Assembly: GCA_028583405.1 (NCBI GenBank)
Contig: CM053261.1
Span: forward strand, 15,864,783 to 15,928,782
DNA length: 64,000 bases
From: Pogonophryne albipinna
Lineage: Eukaryota > Chordata > Actinopteri > Perciformes > Artedidraconidae
Reading direction: 5' to 3'
The position numbers were made by a program, and so were the translations under genes. Under the pieces are notes generated by a model. That model saw only the letters and a program-made list of their open reading frames with translations, was not told where the DNA came from and did not search any database. Positions 1-13,117 of this stretch are shown one piece after another. The number at the start of each line of letters is the position of its first letter. Position 1 is the first letter of the stretch.

Positions 1-3000
1 CGAGCAAGAACCTTACACCAAAATAGAAGCCAATCCTTTAAGGTGATTGATCGTATCCCAAGATGAAATCATCAGCCTTGTGATAAGACTATCAGCACAG
101 TCTGGAGAACATGATACAGTGGAGGCAAGCTGTTTGAAGATACAGTGAAACAAAGAATAGAGGAACAACAGCGCAGCAGATGCAAGAGATTAGACCGGAG
201 TTAGATTTACACACGCTAACTAATAAAACCCAGTCATGGTTGGAATATGTGGGTGATGAAACAAAAACTAGGAACAGGAAGAGAAGGCACCGTTGACTCA
301 ACATGCAGCGATGACAGATGAGCAGAGGAGAGGTGGAGACAGCAAAAGGAGACAAAGGGATCCTGGGCCAGCAGGGAGGAAGAAATGAAACACTCAATAG
401 AGACGGAGAAAAAAATGGAGGTGCAGGAGGACAGAGGCAGAGTGTCCACCGCTGGTACAGGGCGCAGCTCATGTGTCCTGTAAAAATCCAATCCTTCAGA
501 CCTAGCAGATAGTGTTACCATGAGAACAGCAGAGGGGTTATTGTGAGGAGGGAGAGAGTGAGGAAGTGAAAGAGAGAGGCGGGGGGGGGAGGCCAGACTT
601 GCTCCAGCAACCATCTGTTACTCCAGCTTACCCTGGCACCAAGACCAACCTCTGGAAAGGAATGCAACAGTCTGAATATAAGACCAGGCCAAACATCATT
701 GGAATGACCTACAACATCTACACACCCAGTGTAGCAGTGACAAGTCTACAGTCGCGTATAAGAACAGCTGTTTTGATTTAACCTTACTTAAATTTATTTT
801 TAATTTCAAGGCTAGTGACTTCACTGCCAACACAGGATGAAGATCTAGAACCTGTTTCCCTCTGACAGGTGAACAAATAAATCCTCCTCTGAAGAATCTA
901 GTGCAGTCAAGTCAAAGTACTGCTCGTGTGTTTCACTTGTCCTTCTTTATGACAAAGCTAACGATGGAAAAGATATGAATAGCTCAGCTCCCATTGCTTC
1001 CAATAGCTAGTGTGAGCACCCACTGTGGACACTCAAGCAACACACATTATTATTCTTTCTGGGTTTTTCTGTATTCCTCAAGGGACAGAGCAAAAGTTTT
1101 AAAATCCATTAAAAGCCAAAGAAAAAAAACAGCTATAAAAGATGTGAGCAGATTAAGTTGATAGAGACCTTGTGGGAAGATGTTTAATAGTTTAGGAGCA
1201 ACAAGAGAGAATGAAACAACTGCAGTGGTTGTTGGATTTTATGATCGAGATGAGGCCTGTTGGCAAGATCTTTCAACACCGAAGAGGACAACAAAGTAGC
1301 TTTTCCCAGAGGAAGTGTAGTCAGGTCAGCTATTATGCGTTTGTTGGTAACTTCAGTTTGATTCATCCTTTTGCACTAAGAAGTTATGTTTTACCTACAA
1401 CAGCTACGTGCTGAAGCTCTATACATAACTAAACAGTGACCACAAAAACATGTATTGTTATTATTGGCTAACATCAAGTCTTTTATCCTGGACAAGTTGA
1501 AAAAGACTCTTGTGTCAGGTCACACATCCAACCCCAACCCATTTCCATTGAAACCTTCTGCTCACCACGGCCCACAATTATGCAAAATACAAAATGGTTT
1601 CATATTCAGCAATGAAACAAGGCAGAATGTAGATACTGCAAGGACTACGGCACAATAGCCTGATCCTGCAGGATACATCCGTCTAATGTTGCGATGCTGC
1701 TCTCAATTGGTGAAATGTGATGTTTCTGTATAAATCAAAACCATAGCTATCTGCAGTGGGACTACTCGCTTGAGTCGCCCATAAATCCAGATTTAATTGA
1801 GCTTGACCAAGGACAGTGTACTGAGAATATTTTGTACTTCAGTGTACCGTCTGAATTAAAACCGTTTTGCATAAAATAATGCAAAAGGTCTTTAGTCACA
1901 ATGATTGCAAGGTTAGCAGTAAGAAAAAGGATGCTGATGCTCCAAAATAAAGCTTTAAAAAGGTCTTAGCACCAACGCAAAACCTTCAGACAATGACAAA
2001 GCTACATTTCCTCAAACAGGGCCTAATTCTGAACGTGGTCACGACTAATGTTCACAGACATCCCTGTTGGTCTAAGACAACCACTTACACTCATAGTGAT
2101 GGAGATCCCAGACACCCGACACCCATCTGGGGAGCATCCAACATCTACCCATCCAGTCTCAGCGGACACAGAAACATGAGACCTTCAGGTTAATCTCAAC
2201 CTCATCATGGAGAGAAAACAAACATTTCCTCTATTCTGAGACCAAAAAAGAAAAGATCCTCTAACAACATAATTCTATTCTTTGCTACTGGGCAACCATG
2301 CATAGTGAACCACATAGTCTGGTTGTTAAAATCAGAACCAGCATAACAGCCCTCAATGTGCTTTGAATACAAAAATGACCACTTGGACAAAATGTCAGGT
2401 GCAGTAACCTTTACTTTTCACCATCAGAAGCTCTCATTCAGTTTCAAATCAGTGCACATTTTGTTTCCTTTTCACTGACTAGACAATGAGCTGCTCTTAT
2501 TGATGTGCGAAGCTCCATCCTTCACCAGCTCTATAAAGCATCAGTATTTATAGTTGTTATTTATCAGCTTCGCCCACTTGTTTTCAATCATTAATCTTGA
2601 CTATCTCGGGAACAGTTCTGTGTCTGGAGGAACTCTTCATCTTTCTGCTCTCCCTTGGATCAAAAGAGAGGCAGATATGCAGACAAAAACTGAATTGATG
2701 ATCAAATAAAAGGAAGTCAATGACATGAAATGAATTGTTAATCAGTATTTTTTAAAAGCATTTTGTTCGGTGGAATGACTTTACTATGTCTTTTGTGTGA
2801 TTTTAATTCAAATTCAGTGACAATCTTCATGAAGTCAAGAAGATATCAAAAGATAGTTTAGTAATACAATTGTATTTGTTTGTGTTTTAGATTCTCAAAT
2901 GCATTTCTGTACGGGTAATGTGCAGCGGTGTGTTATCGAGTATAAAACATCGCTGAAATATCTAAATGGACCAATCAGAATCGAGTATTCAACCAATCCA

Positions 3001-6000
3001 TGTCATAATTTCTATAAAAAACATATGAAAAAATATAACTAAATCAGCTGATCATGACACACAAAACCATTAAATCAATAACAACACGCAACTATTCATT
3101 ATTATTCAAATAAACACAGAGAAGTTAACTAAATAAAGACAGTGCGTTAGAAACAAGCATGGCAGCCAACCTTTAGAACAAAACTAGGAGCAGTTGTTCC
3201 CTAAAAGTGTAGTCACTTGTCGAGTAGCAAATTGTGTTCCGTAACAAAGGCCTTGTACATACATTTGATTGAAAAAGTTAGTCTGAAAAGATTCAGGAAT
3301 GCCTAAATATACAACATTCCTCATGAATACAAGCAGACTGGAATTTAAGAGATCATACCACCCAGCAACATTGTTTGCAAAGCTCCTTTCGAGCCTCAAT
3401 CACTGAATTCAAGTTGATATCATTCACTTCAAATTTTGATCACTGATCATACAAAGAACAAAGAAATGGTTACATTATTATAGCAATACTTTTAATGATG
3501 TCGTCTCCTTCTGAGTGATCTAGTTTTTGTGGTCTCCAAGGAAGAGGTTCAATTCCCCATCCATCCGTGACCTCCACAATTAACTCAGCGACCAATCATA
3601 TCAGAGCGAGATGCAAGTGGATGTGAGCTGCTTATAACTCTGGAGACGACAGGTCCTCAATACTTCACCATCACTGTCATTATCAGACAAAGTCCACAAG
3701 ACTTGGTGTTACTGGGGAGAACCAAGAATTAAAGTATCAGAGGGGAAAGGTAAAAAGACGTTTAAAAGATATCTGTGTCAGCTGTACAGAGCATAACAGC
3801 TCTATTTCACCATGTTTAAAATGTTAATTTCAGTACACAAGCTCAAATTTGAAACATTTAAATTAAACTGTTGTATTCAAAATAAAAAGAAAGGCGTTGC
3901 GTTTTAGTTTTTCAAATGGCGGTGTCAATCTGTCCGTCTGTCCGTCCGTCATTGTACATAAAAGATCAATCAACCCAAAATTCAGTCCACAACAGGAAGG
4001 ACACGTACGACCGTTTGGCTTTTTACCTCATATCTTTGAATCATTTCCTGCACTCAGGGGATCAGAGCAACACTGTGACCAAATGGGTTTTCTCCTCCCA
4101 TCCTCATTTAACATCATCTGCCAGTGGCTGCTTATTTAGTGGGCTATGTAGTCGATTGTGGGATATCGCCACCTCCCACAGAAGCTCATCGATTTCTTCT
4201 TGGGAGACACTTTTGTGTTTGTGTCAGGAGAAGGTAGGGGGCTCTCTTGACGGTTGTCTTTCATTAGGAAATTGCCAGAGCTCAGCAGGATTGAGTGCTG
4301 CTTTCTCAAAAGGAGGGTCTCTAAATGTCAGTTATTTATATATGACTATTACCACAACATGTGCAAACGTCTACTTTCTTTAGATTAGATGAATGTGTGT
4401 TCAGTGGGAATTTGCATGATTTGGATCAGATGGTTTTGTTCTTGGGTTTCACAAAATGTAAAGGACACTTTTTTGTGTTATTTTACCTCTGTGCACAGCT
4501 CCTTTCATACAGTTTCCCCAGAGGAATTCATTTCTTTACTTTGATTTTTTAAGAAATGTTGTTGATTACCATTTGAGTCTTTTCTTCATAAGGCATCTTT
4601 CTCAAGTCTGTTTTTTTTTTTACTTCAATCATCTCATTCAGTGACAATGTTTCTCCACTTTCCAAGTTTTGCACGAAAACACCAGGAAAGAAGTGCAGAG
4701 CTTTAAAATGGCATCATCAAATTGTGATCCTTAAACAGGGATCAAGGAAAAATGTGTGAGAGAGCAACGTTCTCAGCCACACTCGCATTTATATCACCAC
4801 CTGCGGTCAGCACATCTTTTGAATCTCAACGTGATCTTCTCTCCTCACTCCAATAATCTCATCATTGTCCCACAATGCACTTCCTGCCTCCTCACCTCAT
4901 CCTGTTTCCTCTAAGCCGAGAACATCAGAGCCTTGCTTTGAAATTAGGAAATGAAAGAAAGTCTCAGTATTTGGCAGAGTGAGGAACCATTCTTCCATAA
5001 ACACTGTATGATAAAGGTTACCGAGTCACAGCAAGAGATAGAGCACCACTGTTTTCAAGAAAGGGCTTATTCCCATTGGTGGATGGCTTTTTCTCATTGA
5101 GTAAAGCTCCTGTTGAATGATATGGGCTGTCTGTGTTGACAGGCTGGAGATAAGGAAGTGCCCTCAGGTATTAGTTGTCATTCCTTTTCACCGTGAAAAG
5201 CAGCTGAGAGTAGCTACCTTATTTTTTCCCCCTTTCTCCTCAGTGGAGCACCTTTCCTCCCCTTTGGATGAATAGAGAAATTCACAACAACAAAGCCTTC
5301 CACTCTCATTAAGTCAGCCGTAAAGCCAAGCACCACCAAGGATCACAATATCTGAGGCAGATGAGTAATCCCCCCTGCTCGATCTAGAAACTGGTACAGA
5401 ATTTCAAATGTCCATAATAAGTGCCAAAGAAGGAAGTGAAGGACACACACAAACACACACTGCATTCACGTACAGTAGTGTGAGGAAAATGAATCTGCTA
5501 TTGACCATTAGCCCGCAGCAGCAGAGCAGAACTAAATGTCCTTCATCTCCGAATGTCACACTGCGAGTGTTTGTGAATATTTCTTTGCACCAACTTCCCA
5601 AACGAATATCTTCAAAGAGACAGACATCGACTTCAGTCAGATTTTTGACGATTTAGAGACCTTAGCTTTTGGGATGACCATTTAATTAAAAGATCATATC
5701 AGACGGCTTCATTTGAATTGAGAAATAATCTCATGAGGCAGCACATTAGATAAAATACACCTCTATTTGAAAATAGTATATATGGACACTCTACACTGTA
5801 ATTAGCCGCAGCCCAGAGAGACACATTGACCTTTAAGGCTTCTCTTGAAAGTGCAGCACTACATTTCAATGCTATATATTTTCTGATCTTGCATATTCAG
5901 CAGCAAAACAAGAAGGTAGCTGTAGATGATGAGAAAGGCACGGCTATTGGTAAAGCCATTTAGCTCCTGCCCACTTTGGAAATATGGAGCTGAAATGCAG

Positions 6001-7141
6001 CGATGAGTCAGCTCTTTTTGCTGGGAGGATGAATCATTCATCATGGCCGCCAGCAGCGTCCAGGACCGGGATAGAGGAGCGGAGGGGTTGGGGGAGGTCG
6101 ATCAGGACTTGATGGCAAGTTCCTCTGCTGACTCCACATACAGTGTGTGAGACACCAGGAGCAGCTGAAGAGGCTGGTTGACAGAAAGAGGCTATACAGT
6201 ACAGCAGCTATTGTGAGAATGTATTTAAAGGTAGAATGAAAGATCCAAATGTACTCGACTACCTGAAGGGCTTTTTTCATAGTAAGGCTAGGAACTTTGG
6301 TTCAATAAAGGTCAATCCTATTACATACCATGAGATTGTTTACAAAATGGTGGCAGCAATATTGGAAATGCCCTTTGATGTGTCCAACATTACACACATC
6401 AAGCAAGGTTCATAAAGAAAGGGTTGTCTGAGAACACTGAATTGCTTTATTGTATTGCAAAAAATATATTTTTCCAGTATTTAACAAATGACTTATTTGA
6501 CATTATCAATTGGAGGAAGACTGTGGTTTTGGCTAATACACTTTACAGTTAAGGTATCAAAACGTTGTGAGGATGCAAACTGGCCTTGCTCATGAAAGTC
6601 AGATGCATTCTTAACCTATGCTCTCAATGGAGAGCACATTCCTGCCGTTTTCTCTACGTTGAAGAGTCACAGCGTCCTCTGAGGAACCTGCCCTCTCTAA
6701 TGTGCCTCGAATCAGCTCTTTCTTTCCTCCTGAGAGAGAGAGCGTGACAGCGAGAGAGAGAGAGCTTAGTTACACCCTGGTAGGACAACCTCACCCAGAG
6801 GGCTATGGAGAAGATGAAAAGGGGAGGGGAGCAGACAGAAAACAGGAGAGGAAAGGAGAGATGTGAAAACAGCATTTTAAGGAATATGAGGAGAGCAAAA
6901 GAAAGCGGAGTCGTGCTAAGGAGAGGCATCAAGTGACCTCCTCCTGCTCCATTGTTAGGGAACATAAGAGCGGGCCTGGCTAGAGGCCACCAGAGGGGTA
7001 GAATACATTAGAAACCAGTCAGGAAGAGGGAAAGGGGAAAAGAGTGAGACGGAGGTACAGAGAGCCTTTCATGGTGGAGAAACAGCAAACATCAACGCTG
7101 GCTGGATTAGTAATGCTTTTACACAGGTATTCAGGTTGAGT
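1..7141. other. Gene-free AT-rich stretch
   Basis: No open frame here is long or protein-like enough to call a gene; the frames present are short and show no recognised domain. Visible items are a short (GTCC)-type run near 3938-3950, a GA-rich run near 6732-6765 and scattered homopolymers. A stretch near 2930-3000 resembles dispersed fish miniature elements but I cannot define its ends. Regulatory elements or very small exons could be missed without alignment. Confidence 0.5.
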
Positions 7142-7680
7142 GTTAATAATAATAATAATTCATTTATTTTATATAGGCGCCTTTCAATGCTCTCAAGGTC
7201 GCCGTACAAACACATAAAAAATAAGATACACAATACATAACACCAGCATAAGAGACATAAACAAGACAATGCAGTATATAAATCAATCAAATAACCAAAT
7301 AAATAAAAACAGAGGATGTGTGATGGATAATGATCAGGGTGGATATGCGAGTGTGAAGAGATATGTTTTGAGGCGTGATTTGAAAATGGGGAGAGAGTCA
7401 GTGTTGCGGATGTCAGGTGGGAGGGAGTTCCAGAGGCGGGGTGCAGAGCGGCTGAAGGCTCTAGATCCCATGGTGGTTAAACGGAAGGGGGGTGCAGTGA
7501 GGCTGAGGGAAGCAGAAGATCTGAGTGTGCGGATGTGTTGTGTTGATGTGCAGGAGGTCGGAGAGGTACAGAGGAGTGAGGTTATGGATGGCCTTAAAGG
7601 CGAGGAGCAGAATCTTAAAAACGATACGGGATTTGACGGGGAGCCAGTGAAGTTGCTGAAGAACAGGAGTGTTGCCTGGG
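7142..7680 (-). mobile_element. Decayed LINE 3' end (CR1/L2-like), 5'-truncated
   Basis: On the minus strand two frames together read the C-terminal part of a LINE reverse transcriptase. The first gives an LQQLHWLPVKSRIVFKILLL block near 7600-7675. The second gives MGSRAFSRSAPRLWNSLP and FKSRLKTYLF, ending near 7334. The switch of frame between the two blocks (about 7520-7600) shows a frameshift, so the copy is dead. The 3' side on the plus strand begins with an (AAT)n run at about 7145-7160 followed by a 3'UTR-like block containing tttatataggcgcctttca. The LHWLPV and APxLWNxLP motifs are typical of CR1/L2/Rex1-type elements; the exact family is not resolved. It differs in sequence from the two LINE families farther right. 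Confidence 0.7.
7334..7675 (-). pseudogene. Reverse transcriptase C-terminal fragment, frameshifted
   Basis: Coding remnant of the LINE described for 7142-7680. The upstream half is read in one frame (HWLPV, FKILLLAFKAI, LYLSDLL) and the downstream half in another (LRSSASLSL, GSRAFSRSAPRLWNSLPPD, FKSRLKTYLFTLAY). Only the last roughly 110 residues of the protein remain: no YADD, no GVPQG and no endonuclease domain. It cannot make a functional enzyme. Identity as LINE reverse transcriptase C-terminus is secure from the motifs; the family name is not. Confidence 0.7.
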
Positions 7681-9180
7681 TCAAGTTGATATTTAATACT
7701 GGGGTAAACATCTGTTTTTAATTCTTGTTGTGTGTACAAAGTGAAGAGTTTGCAGAGGGAGGAAATGGATGTTGATGAGGAGTAAGGACTGGATTTGGAT
7801 GGATGATGAGGACAGGAAGGGGAAGTATGACACAACAAAAAAGGAAATGTCTGGAGAGGACAGGGAAACAGGTGGCTGTACACGGTGATTGAGAACGCTC
7901 AACATGTGGAGACTCTGAACAATGCTGGCTCTTGGTTGTATTGCCAGCAACCTGGAGATAATCAAAATCAAAATGGTTGAGAATGTTGATAATTACCTTA
8001 TCAATAAAGTAGTCTGGCCATTAAAAAAGGTTTAGTATCTGAAGGTATACGAGTAAATACACGAGTGTAATGTTCAGTTGCACTAACAACAACCTTTTCT
8101 CATTATTAACCATATCAGTCAGGAAAATGTTGCTCATGGAGCTTCATGAGGATTATTTTCATCTGTAATTAATACTCATATTTTAATATACTCACATTCA
8201 AACCAAAGGTTAGTTGTGTAAACCCATAACAATAGCTTTGCTTCACATATTAGGCTTTTAGCAAAAATTACAATGGATGTAAAAAATGCTTCTCATTCAA
8301 TGTAATCAGGGATGGCCAAGACATTTTCAATATTGCCATTTTGGTCGACTTTTAGGGATGCTACACCTTAACAAAATCCTCAATATAAACCAAAATAAAT
8401 CCATACACATCTGAAAGTCCAGGACTTCCCATAACCATCCGGCTTCATTTTTACAAATCAATGATTGAAAACGTAAAATCCTCCACCACAATCTGGTTTT
8501 AATCTGCCTCCTCGCACACCAGGGACATGCTTCAAACATGGTGCTGATGAGTGGGTGATGGCTGTCAGCTGCCCTCCACGAAGGAGCTGCGTGATGCCAG
8601 GGTGACGTGCACAAAAAAAAGGGCAGGAAGGATTGCCACAGAGCCTGCACACCCAGGCAACCATCTGCTCCCAAACCTTCCTGTGGGATACAGAGCCTCC
8701 TCTTCACAGCCCCCTATGGAGCCGTCTGTAAACCTACCACAGATACTGTCAGCACGCTGCTTACTGTAAACGGAGCCTTGTTTGCACAGTTTCACACTGA
8801 ATGTACAAAGCCTTTACAGGTTGTTCATGATCTGCAAAGCTCTGTCATCACAAGTGGAGTCCTTTTTTAGTTCGATCATTACATTTCAGTTTTAAGGATT
8901 GCTGTATCCTCGACACCTGCAACATGGTTACAATAACTACTGATTTATTGGCAGTTATGAGTCCCACTTAATGCTGACCTTCTTCTCCAGTATGACTTAG
9001 ATGAGGGTGTTGCACTTTTCCTTTTCCTTATACATGTGATGTTTTGGTGTTGTTGTTTTTTGTTTCTTTCCGTTAACCGTCAAGTGGGAAATAAGTAATT
9101 TTTGTGTTTTTCTTAGTATACTAAGACACTGTTATGTTTGGCTGTGAAAAAAAAAGAAAAAAAGAAAGTGTATTATGAAG
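7681..9180. other. Gene-free stretch
   Basis: I see no recognisable gene or repeat here. Short frames at 8300-8870 on both strands overlap each other, have no domain and no convincing splice sites. Confidence 0.45.
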
Positions 9181-9184
9181 GGCA

Positions 9185-9375
9185 GACCATCTATTTTTAT
9201 TTAGTTTGTTTATTTAGAAAGGGGCAGGTCATATAAGATTTGTTTCTTCTTCCTGCTCCTTTCCGCTCAATGGTGTGTTAATAGAGACGAGTTTTGTTGG
9301 CAATTATTGTACAGTGAGTTTTGCGTACCGTGAACGGGACAAATAAAAATGAAATGAAATGAAAAATGAAATGCT
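9185..9375 (+). mobile_element. LINE-like 3' tail with (GAAAT)n end
   Basis: The block ends in an AATAAA-like signal (gacaaataaaaatg) followed by several copies of a tgaaa/gaaat unit at about 9347-9371. This is the usual look of a severely 5'-truncated fish LINE 3'UTR inserted in plus orientation. No coding part remains. Family not identified. Confidence 0.45.
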
Positions 9376-11045
9376 GTTTGAACACATCTCCATGGATCAG
9401 GACTCATTTTCTTGTGTGAAAATCGAAATACTAAATGAATTCTTTATTTAGTTACATTTAGATACACTTAGCCTAAGATGCAAATTCCCAGTAAATAAAT
9501 AATAAAGAGATTAGGTTATTTTTCTCAATTACATCATTCTGCTGGGCTCTTTTCAAAATGCTGGTGTACCAGTGTGTCCCAAAAGAGAGAAAAAGACAGA
9601 TACATAGATAGTAAGACAAACAAACAAACCGAAACAGTTCTCTGAGCGCTATACAACTTTCACAAGGTCTTAAATTACTATAATTTTCTGGCAATATTTT
9701 TTGAAACACTTCAATTTCCACAAATATATTTGTTCACATCGTGATCAGTATTTTGCCGAACCCAGCATGGAGCTCCTAGGGTTTTTCCATCACACCAGCG
9801 GGAGCCCCTGTCACCACTCTGCCATGACCCTCTGCAGTTTCTAATGCCTCATCCCTTATGATGAATAAATGCTGGATGATGATGACGGATATCACTGTGC
9901 CAAGGTAACCGCCATTATGGAGCAGTGATTGAAGACCGGTCAACCGAGGCTGTTGTTTATACTGTCTCCCTGGTGTAAAGTGCCGGTGTGGAGCCGTCTG
10001 ATAACAAGGGTCATTAGCTGGGGGAAGGTCAACGGTGTTAAACTTATGCATTTCAACTTGATGAAGACTGATACCCAGGGAAAACCTGTGACACGTCTGA
10101 GCCTCCTCGCTGAAAAGCTTGAGTATAGCCATCGCCACGTACAAGACACAAACACTTAGCTTTTAACCCCCACAAACAACATACATGCTGAGCTTGACAA
10201 GTATTGATGAATATAAGCTATAAATGTTATTAATACTACTGGCCATGTTATATTGACACTAATGTTAACCATTTTTCATAAGAGTTAAGAATCAATAACA
10301 AATGTATATATATTTAAAACCAATAACTATAACATCTGTTTACATATTAGAACTTTTTCAAAACAAAAATTGAGTGACCTTATATGGCAATATTGTCCAC
10401 AACACAATTATGATAATTATGTATATCTCAAGATTAGCTGCAGAAATAATTGTATGAGAGTATGATAAAGAGTCTGGACCATAGGTCTGGACCTCTAAAG
10501 TGTGTAGCCTGGTCTCCACCTGCCACCAGAGCAAACCTAGAGGAGCACTGTGACGGGGTTCTATTGTCCGTATGAAAAAACACTGGCCTAGTCGGTTGGG
10601 TTAAACTCCAAAACTTTATTTACAGCAACAAAAACAAAAAAACGGAACCAGCACAGATTAAACAACAAAATAAAAATCCAAAACAGGCCGTCCATCACTC
10701 ATTGGAGTAAACATGCTCTGGTGTTGCCTTCTCTGCAACCATCTCCCGAACATGTCCCAGCTGTTGCCTTCATTGCAACATTCTTCCGAGTCCTTCTCCA
10801 GCTCCAGGGACAAAACCGTCCATTTTGAACCCATAGCCCCTCCGACAGGCTTACCGTCAACAGGTGACGCAATTACCTCAAAACCACATTGTCAACATAA
10901 AACAATCCGACCCAAACATAACCAGGTTAACCACCTCTTAACCTAATAATTTAACAAATTAACAAACGCACAATAAATAATAAATTGCATGGTTCCTTTT
11001 TAGGAAGAGAGCAGGAAATGTTTGGTGTGTGTGTGTGGTGTGGGT
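9376..11045. other. Gene-free stretch
   Basis: No gene recognised. Around 10547-10700 a block resembling an interspersed repeat (ctccaaaactttatttacag) is present but its ends cannot be set. Short GT runs occur near 11030-11050. Confidence 0.4.
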
Positions 11046-11367
11046 GTGTGTGTCGGCTGTCAGTGGCGGAGTCAATAGGCTTGTTTGAGACAAGCGAGAC
11101 CTGCGCAGTTGCGATCAACGTCTTGCTAGTGCGTTGCATGATGGTTAGTCATTTTGTCCGACTTGCTCTGGAGGCTCGCCTACATGAGACGTAGAAATCT
11201 CGCGGGACAAAGACGCCCGCAGCCTTGAGAGCGAGGCGCGGCGAGGCGGCGCAGTTCCTCTCCACGGGCTGCGGAAGCGAAATGCTTGATGGGAAACGAC
11301 TCGCTGGTATCTCGAGCTGAGCGCTCATTGGTGGGTTTTACCCCGTGCTGCTGATGAAGCTCTCCCA

Positions 11368-12305
11368 TTGGCTCGGCAAAAGTTTGTTGTTGTTTTATGT
11401 CAGTTTTACGTCGCCACTTCCATTCACATCTTTCATCATTGTTCCACAATGTTTATCATCATGAAGTTAATATCTATATATTTGATACTATACTTGCACT
11501 GCTTACCGTTTCATACTTTATATATCTTAGTGTATTCATACACACTGGTCATACTGCTCACAGGCTGCTGTGTGCATCTAGTGTATTAATACCAGGGTTG
11601 CCAACTCTCACGCATCTGGCGTGTGACACACGCTTTCACTCTCAATGTCACGCTCTCACGCTGCCCAAACTATTCTCACGCCAAAAACAAGATGAACCGG
11701 TGATCGTTTTTGGTTGGTTATTTACAATGTTGAGTTGACAGCTGCTCAAGCTGTCGACCCGCTCCCTCCCCGCCCCTAATATTAAATAATAATTCAAGTA
11801 CATTCTTTCAAACTGCTAATCACATCCTCATGTAAATGAAAACATGTATCGAGTTCATTTTTATTTATCGTACGATAAGTCAATGAATTGCTTATCGCGA
11901 CAGGCACACAATAAAACAGTGGAAACAAACAGGTGTTTGACTTTCATTAGTGAATGAAACTGTGTGCCCTTTATAGTCTGTGTCCAATATTGTGTATTTG
12001 TATATATTGTATATATATCATGCTAAGGTCCCGCTACTGACACGATAGCAGTCATTTAGTGCGCATATGTGTAATTAAACCCATGATATCAAAATCTCAC
12101 TCCAGCCAGGTACCCAAAGTTGGCAACCCTGTTCATACCCCTCACTGTTTATTCATCATTCAATTCATTCTATATTTTATTCTGTAGATTGTGTACATTA
12201 CTTTTCACTTTACTGCTTGTTGCACTCCTGGTTAGAAGCTAAACTGCATTTCGTTGTCTCTACCTTACTATGTGCAATAACAATAAAGTTGAATCTAATC
12301 TTGAG
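11368..12305 (+). mobile_element. Older LINE-like 3' region interrupted by a hAT-like insert
   Basis: If 11593-12131 is removed, the flanks read as one continuous AT-rich 3'UTR-like block that ends in actgcatttcgttgtctct, then caataaagttgaatctaatc at about 12283-12303. A terminal AATAAA-like signal followed by an aatct-type end is common at fish LINE-derived 3' ends. No coding portion is left. The family is not identified; that it predates the hAT-like insert follows from nesting. Confidence 0.4.
11593..12131. mobile_element. Non-autonomous hAT-like element, 539 bp
   Basis: Terminal inverted repeats are CAGGGTTGCCAACT at 11593-11606 and AGTTGGCAACCCTG at 12118-12131, a perfect 14-bp match. 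CAGGG-type ends are typical of hAT transposons. The outer flanks TTAATAC (left) and TTCATAC (right) match at 6 of 7 positions, consistent with an aged target duplication, although a clean 8-bp hAT duplication cannot be drawn. The interior is rich in TCACGC words near the left end and has no transposase frame, so it must have been mobilised in trans. Confidence 0.75.
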
Positions 12306-13117
12306 CAGGAACAAATGTACTTGGTACATATCTGACATTAACGATTAAACACATGTGTGCATTCTTTATAAATGCAAACCGAGTCAAGCCGACTACGGAG
12401 GTGGCGGTATGCACCTTAAAGTTGTTTGCAATCCGCCAAAAAACCGAGAGAAGAAGATGCCGACTCGGAGCTGTCCGACTTCAGGCGAGCTTTTTGAGAC
12501 CTCCCCCGGCTGCGATCGGCTATTCTCGCCTACTTTCGAGGCGAGCCGCAACGCGTCTCAAACAAGCCTAGTCACTCATCTGATCCGCTCCGTCACAATT
12601 GACTTGACGAGTGTACAACGATTACTTGAGAAAATCTATAAACAAAACAAAAAGTTGAGGTTTCATCTCTTAAGAGAATTAGCTGACTCCTTGAACCTGA
12701 GGGCATTTCCCCACTTGCTTTATTTCTAGATTTGCGTCACTGCATGTTCCGGCCAGATGCTATTTCCAGAACAGGTTATTCTACTCAGAGGTGGCATCAT
12801 TTGGCTTTAGGGGGGCACTGTACATGTTCTGCCATCAATGATGAAAGCATTACTTAGTTGTACGTCAAAGTAATGTTAAAAAATACTTTTTGGTGAATAA
12901 GGGTTAGATAAGATTAATAGTAAAGTAAATACAACAAACGTATCTTGATGTAATTTGCTTCATTGACAATCAAAGTTTGAAATGGGTAGAAATGGAATTA
13001 AAACAACCTATAAATTAGGAAGTAAAAATGGAAGTACAATGAGAAGGTAAAAACCTTCATGGTAAACAGATGGTGGTCATTAAATACTTGGTTCTTTCTT
13101 TGTAGTTTATTCATTAA

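Larger units (their letters stand above)
11076..12570. repeat. 16-bp inverted repeat bracketing a layered repeat zone
   Basis: TAGGCTTGTTTGAGAC at 11076-11091 occurs as its exact reverse complement at 12555-12570, and both copies have a CGGAG-type block just outside. Inside, the two flanks (about 11150-11330 and 12380-12550) are more CpG-rich than the surroundings and share further short words such as GTCCGACTT and GGCGAGC. This could be a non-autonomous DNA transposon or a composite of two related repeats. No target duplication was found, so the element model is tentative. Confidence 0.3.

Noticed and set aside
7269..7721. 150-codon plus-strand frame
   Set aside because: Antisense to the decayed LINE reverse transcriptase.
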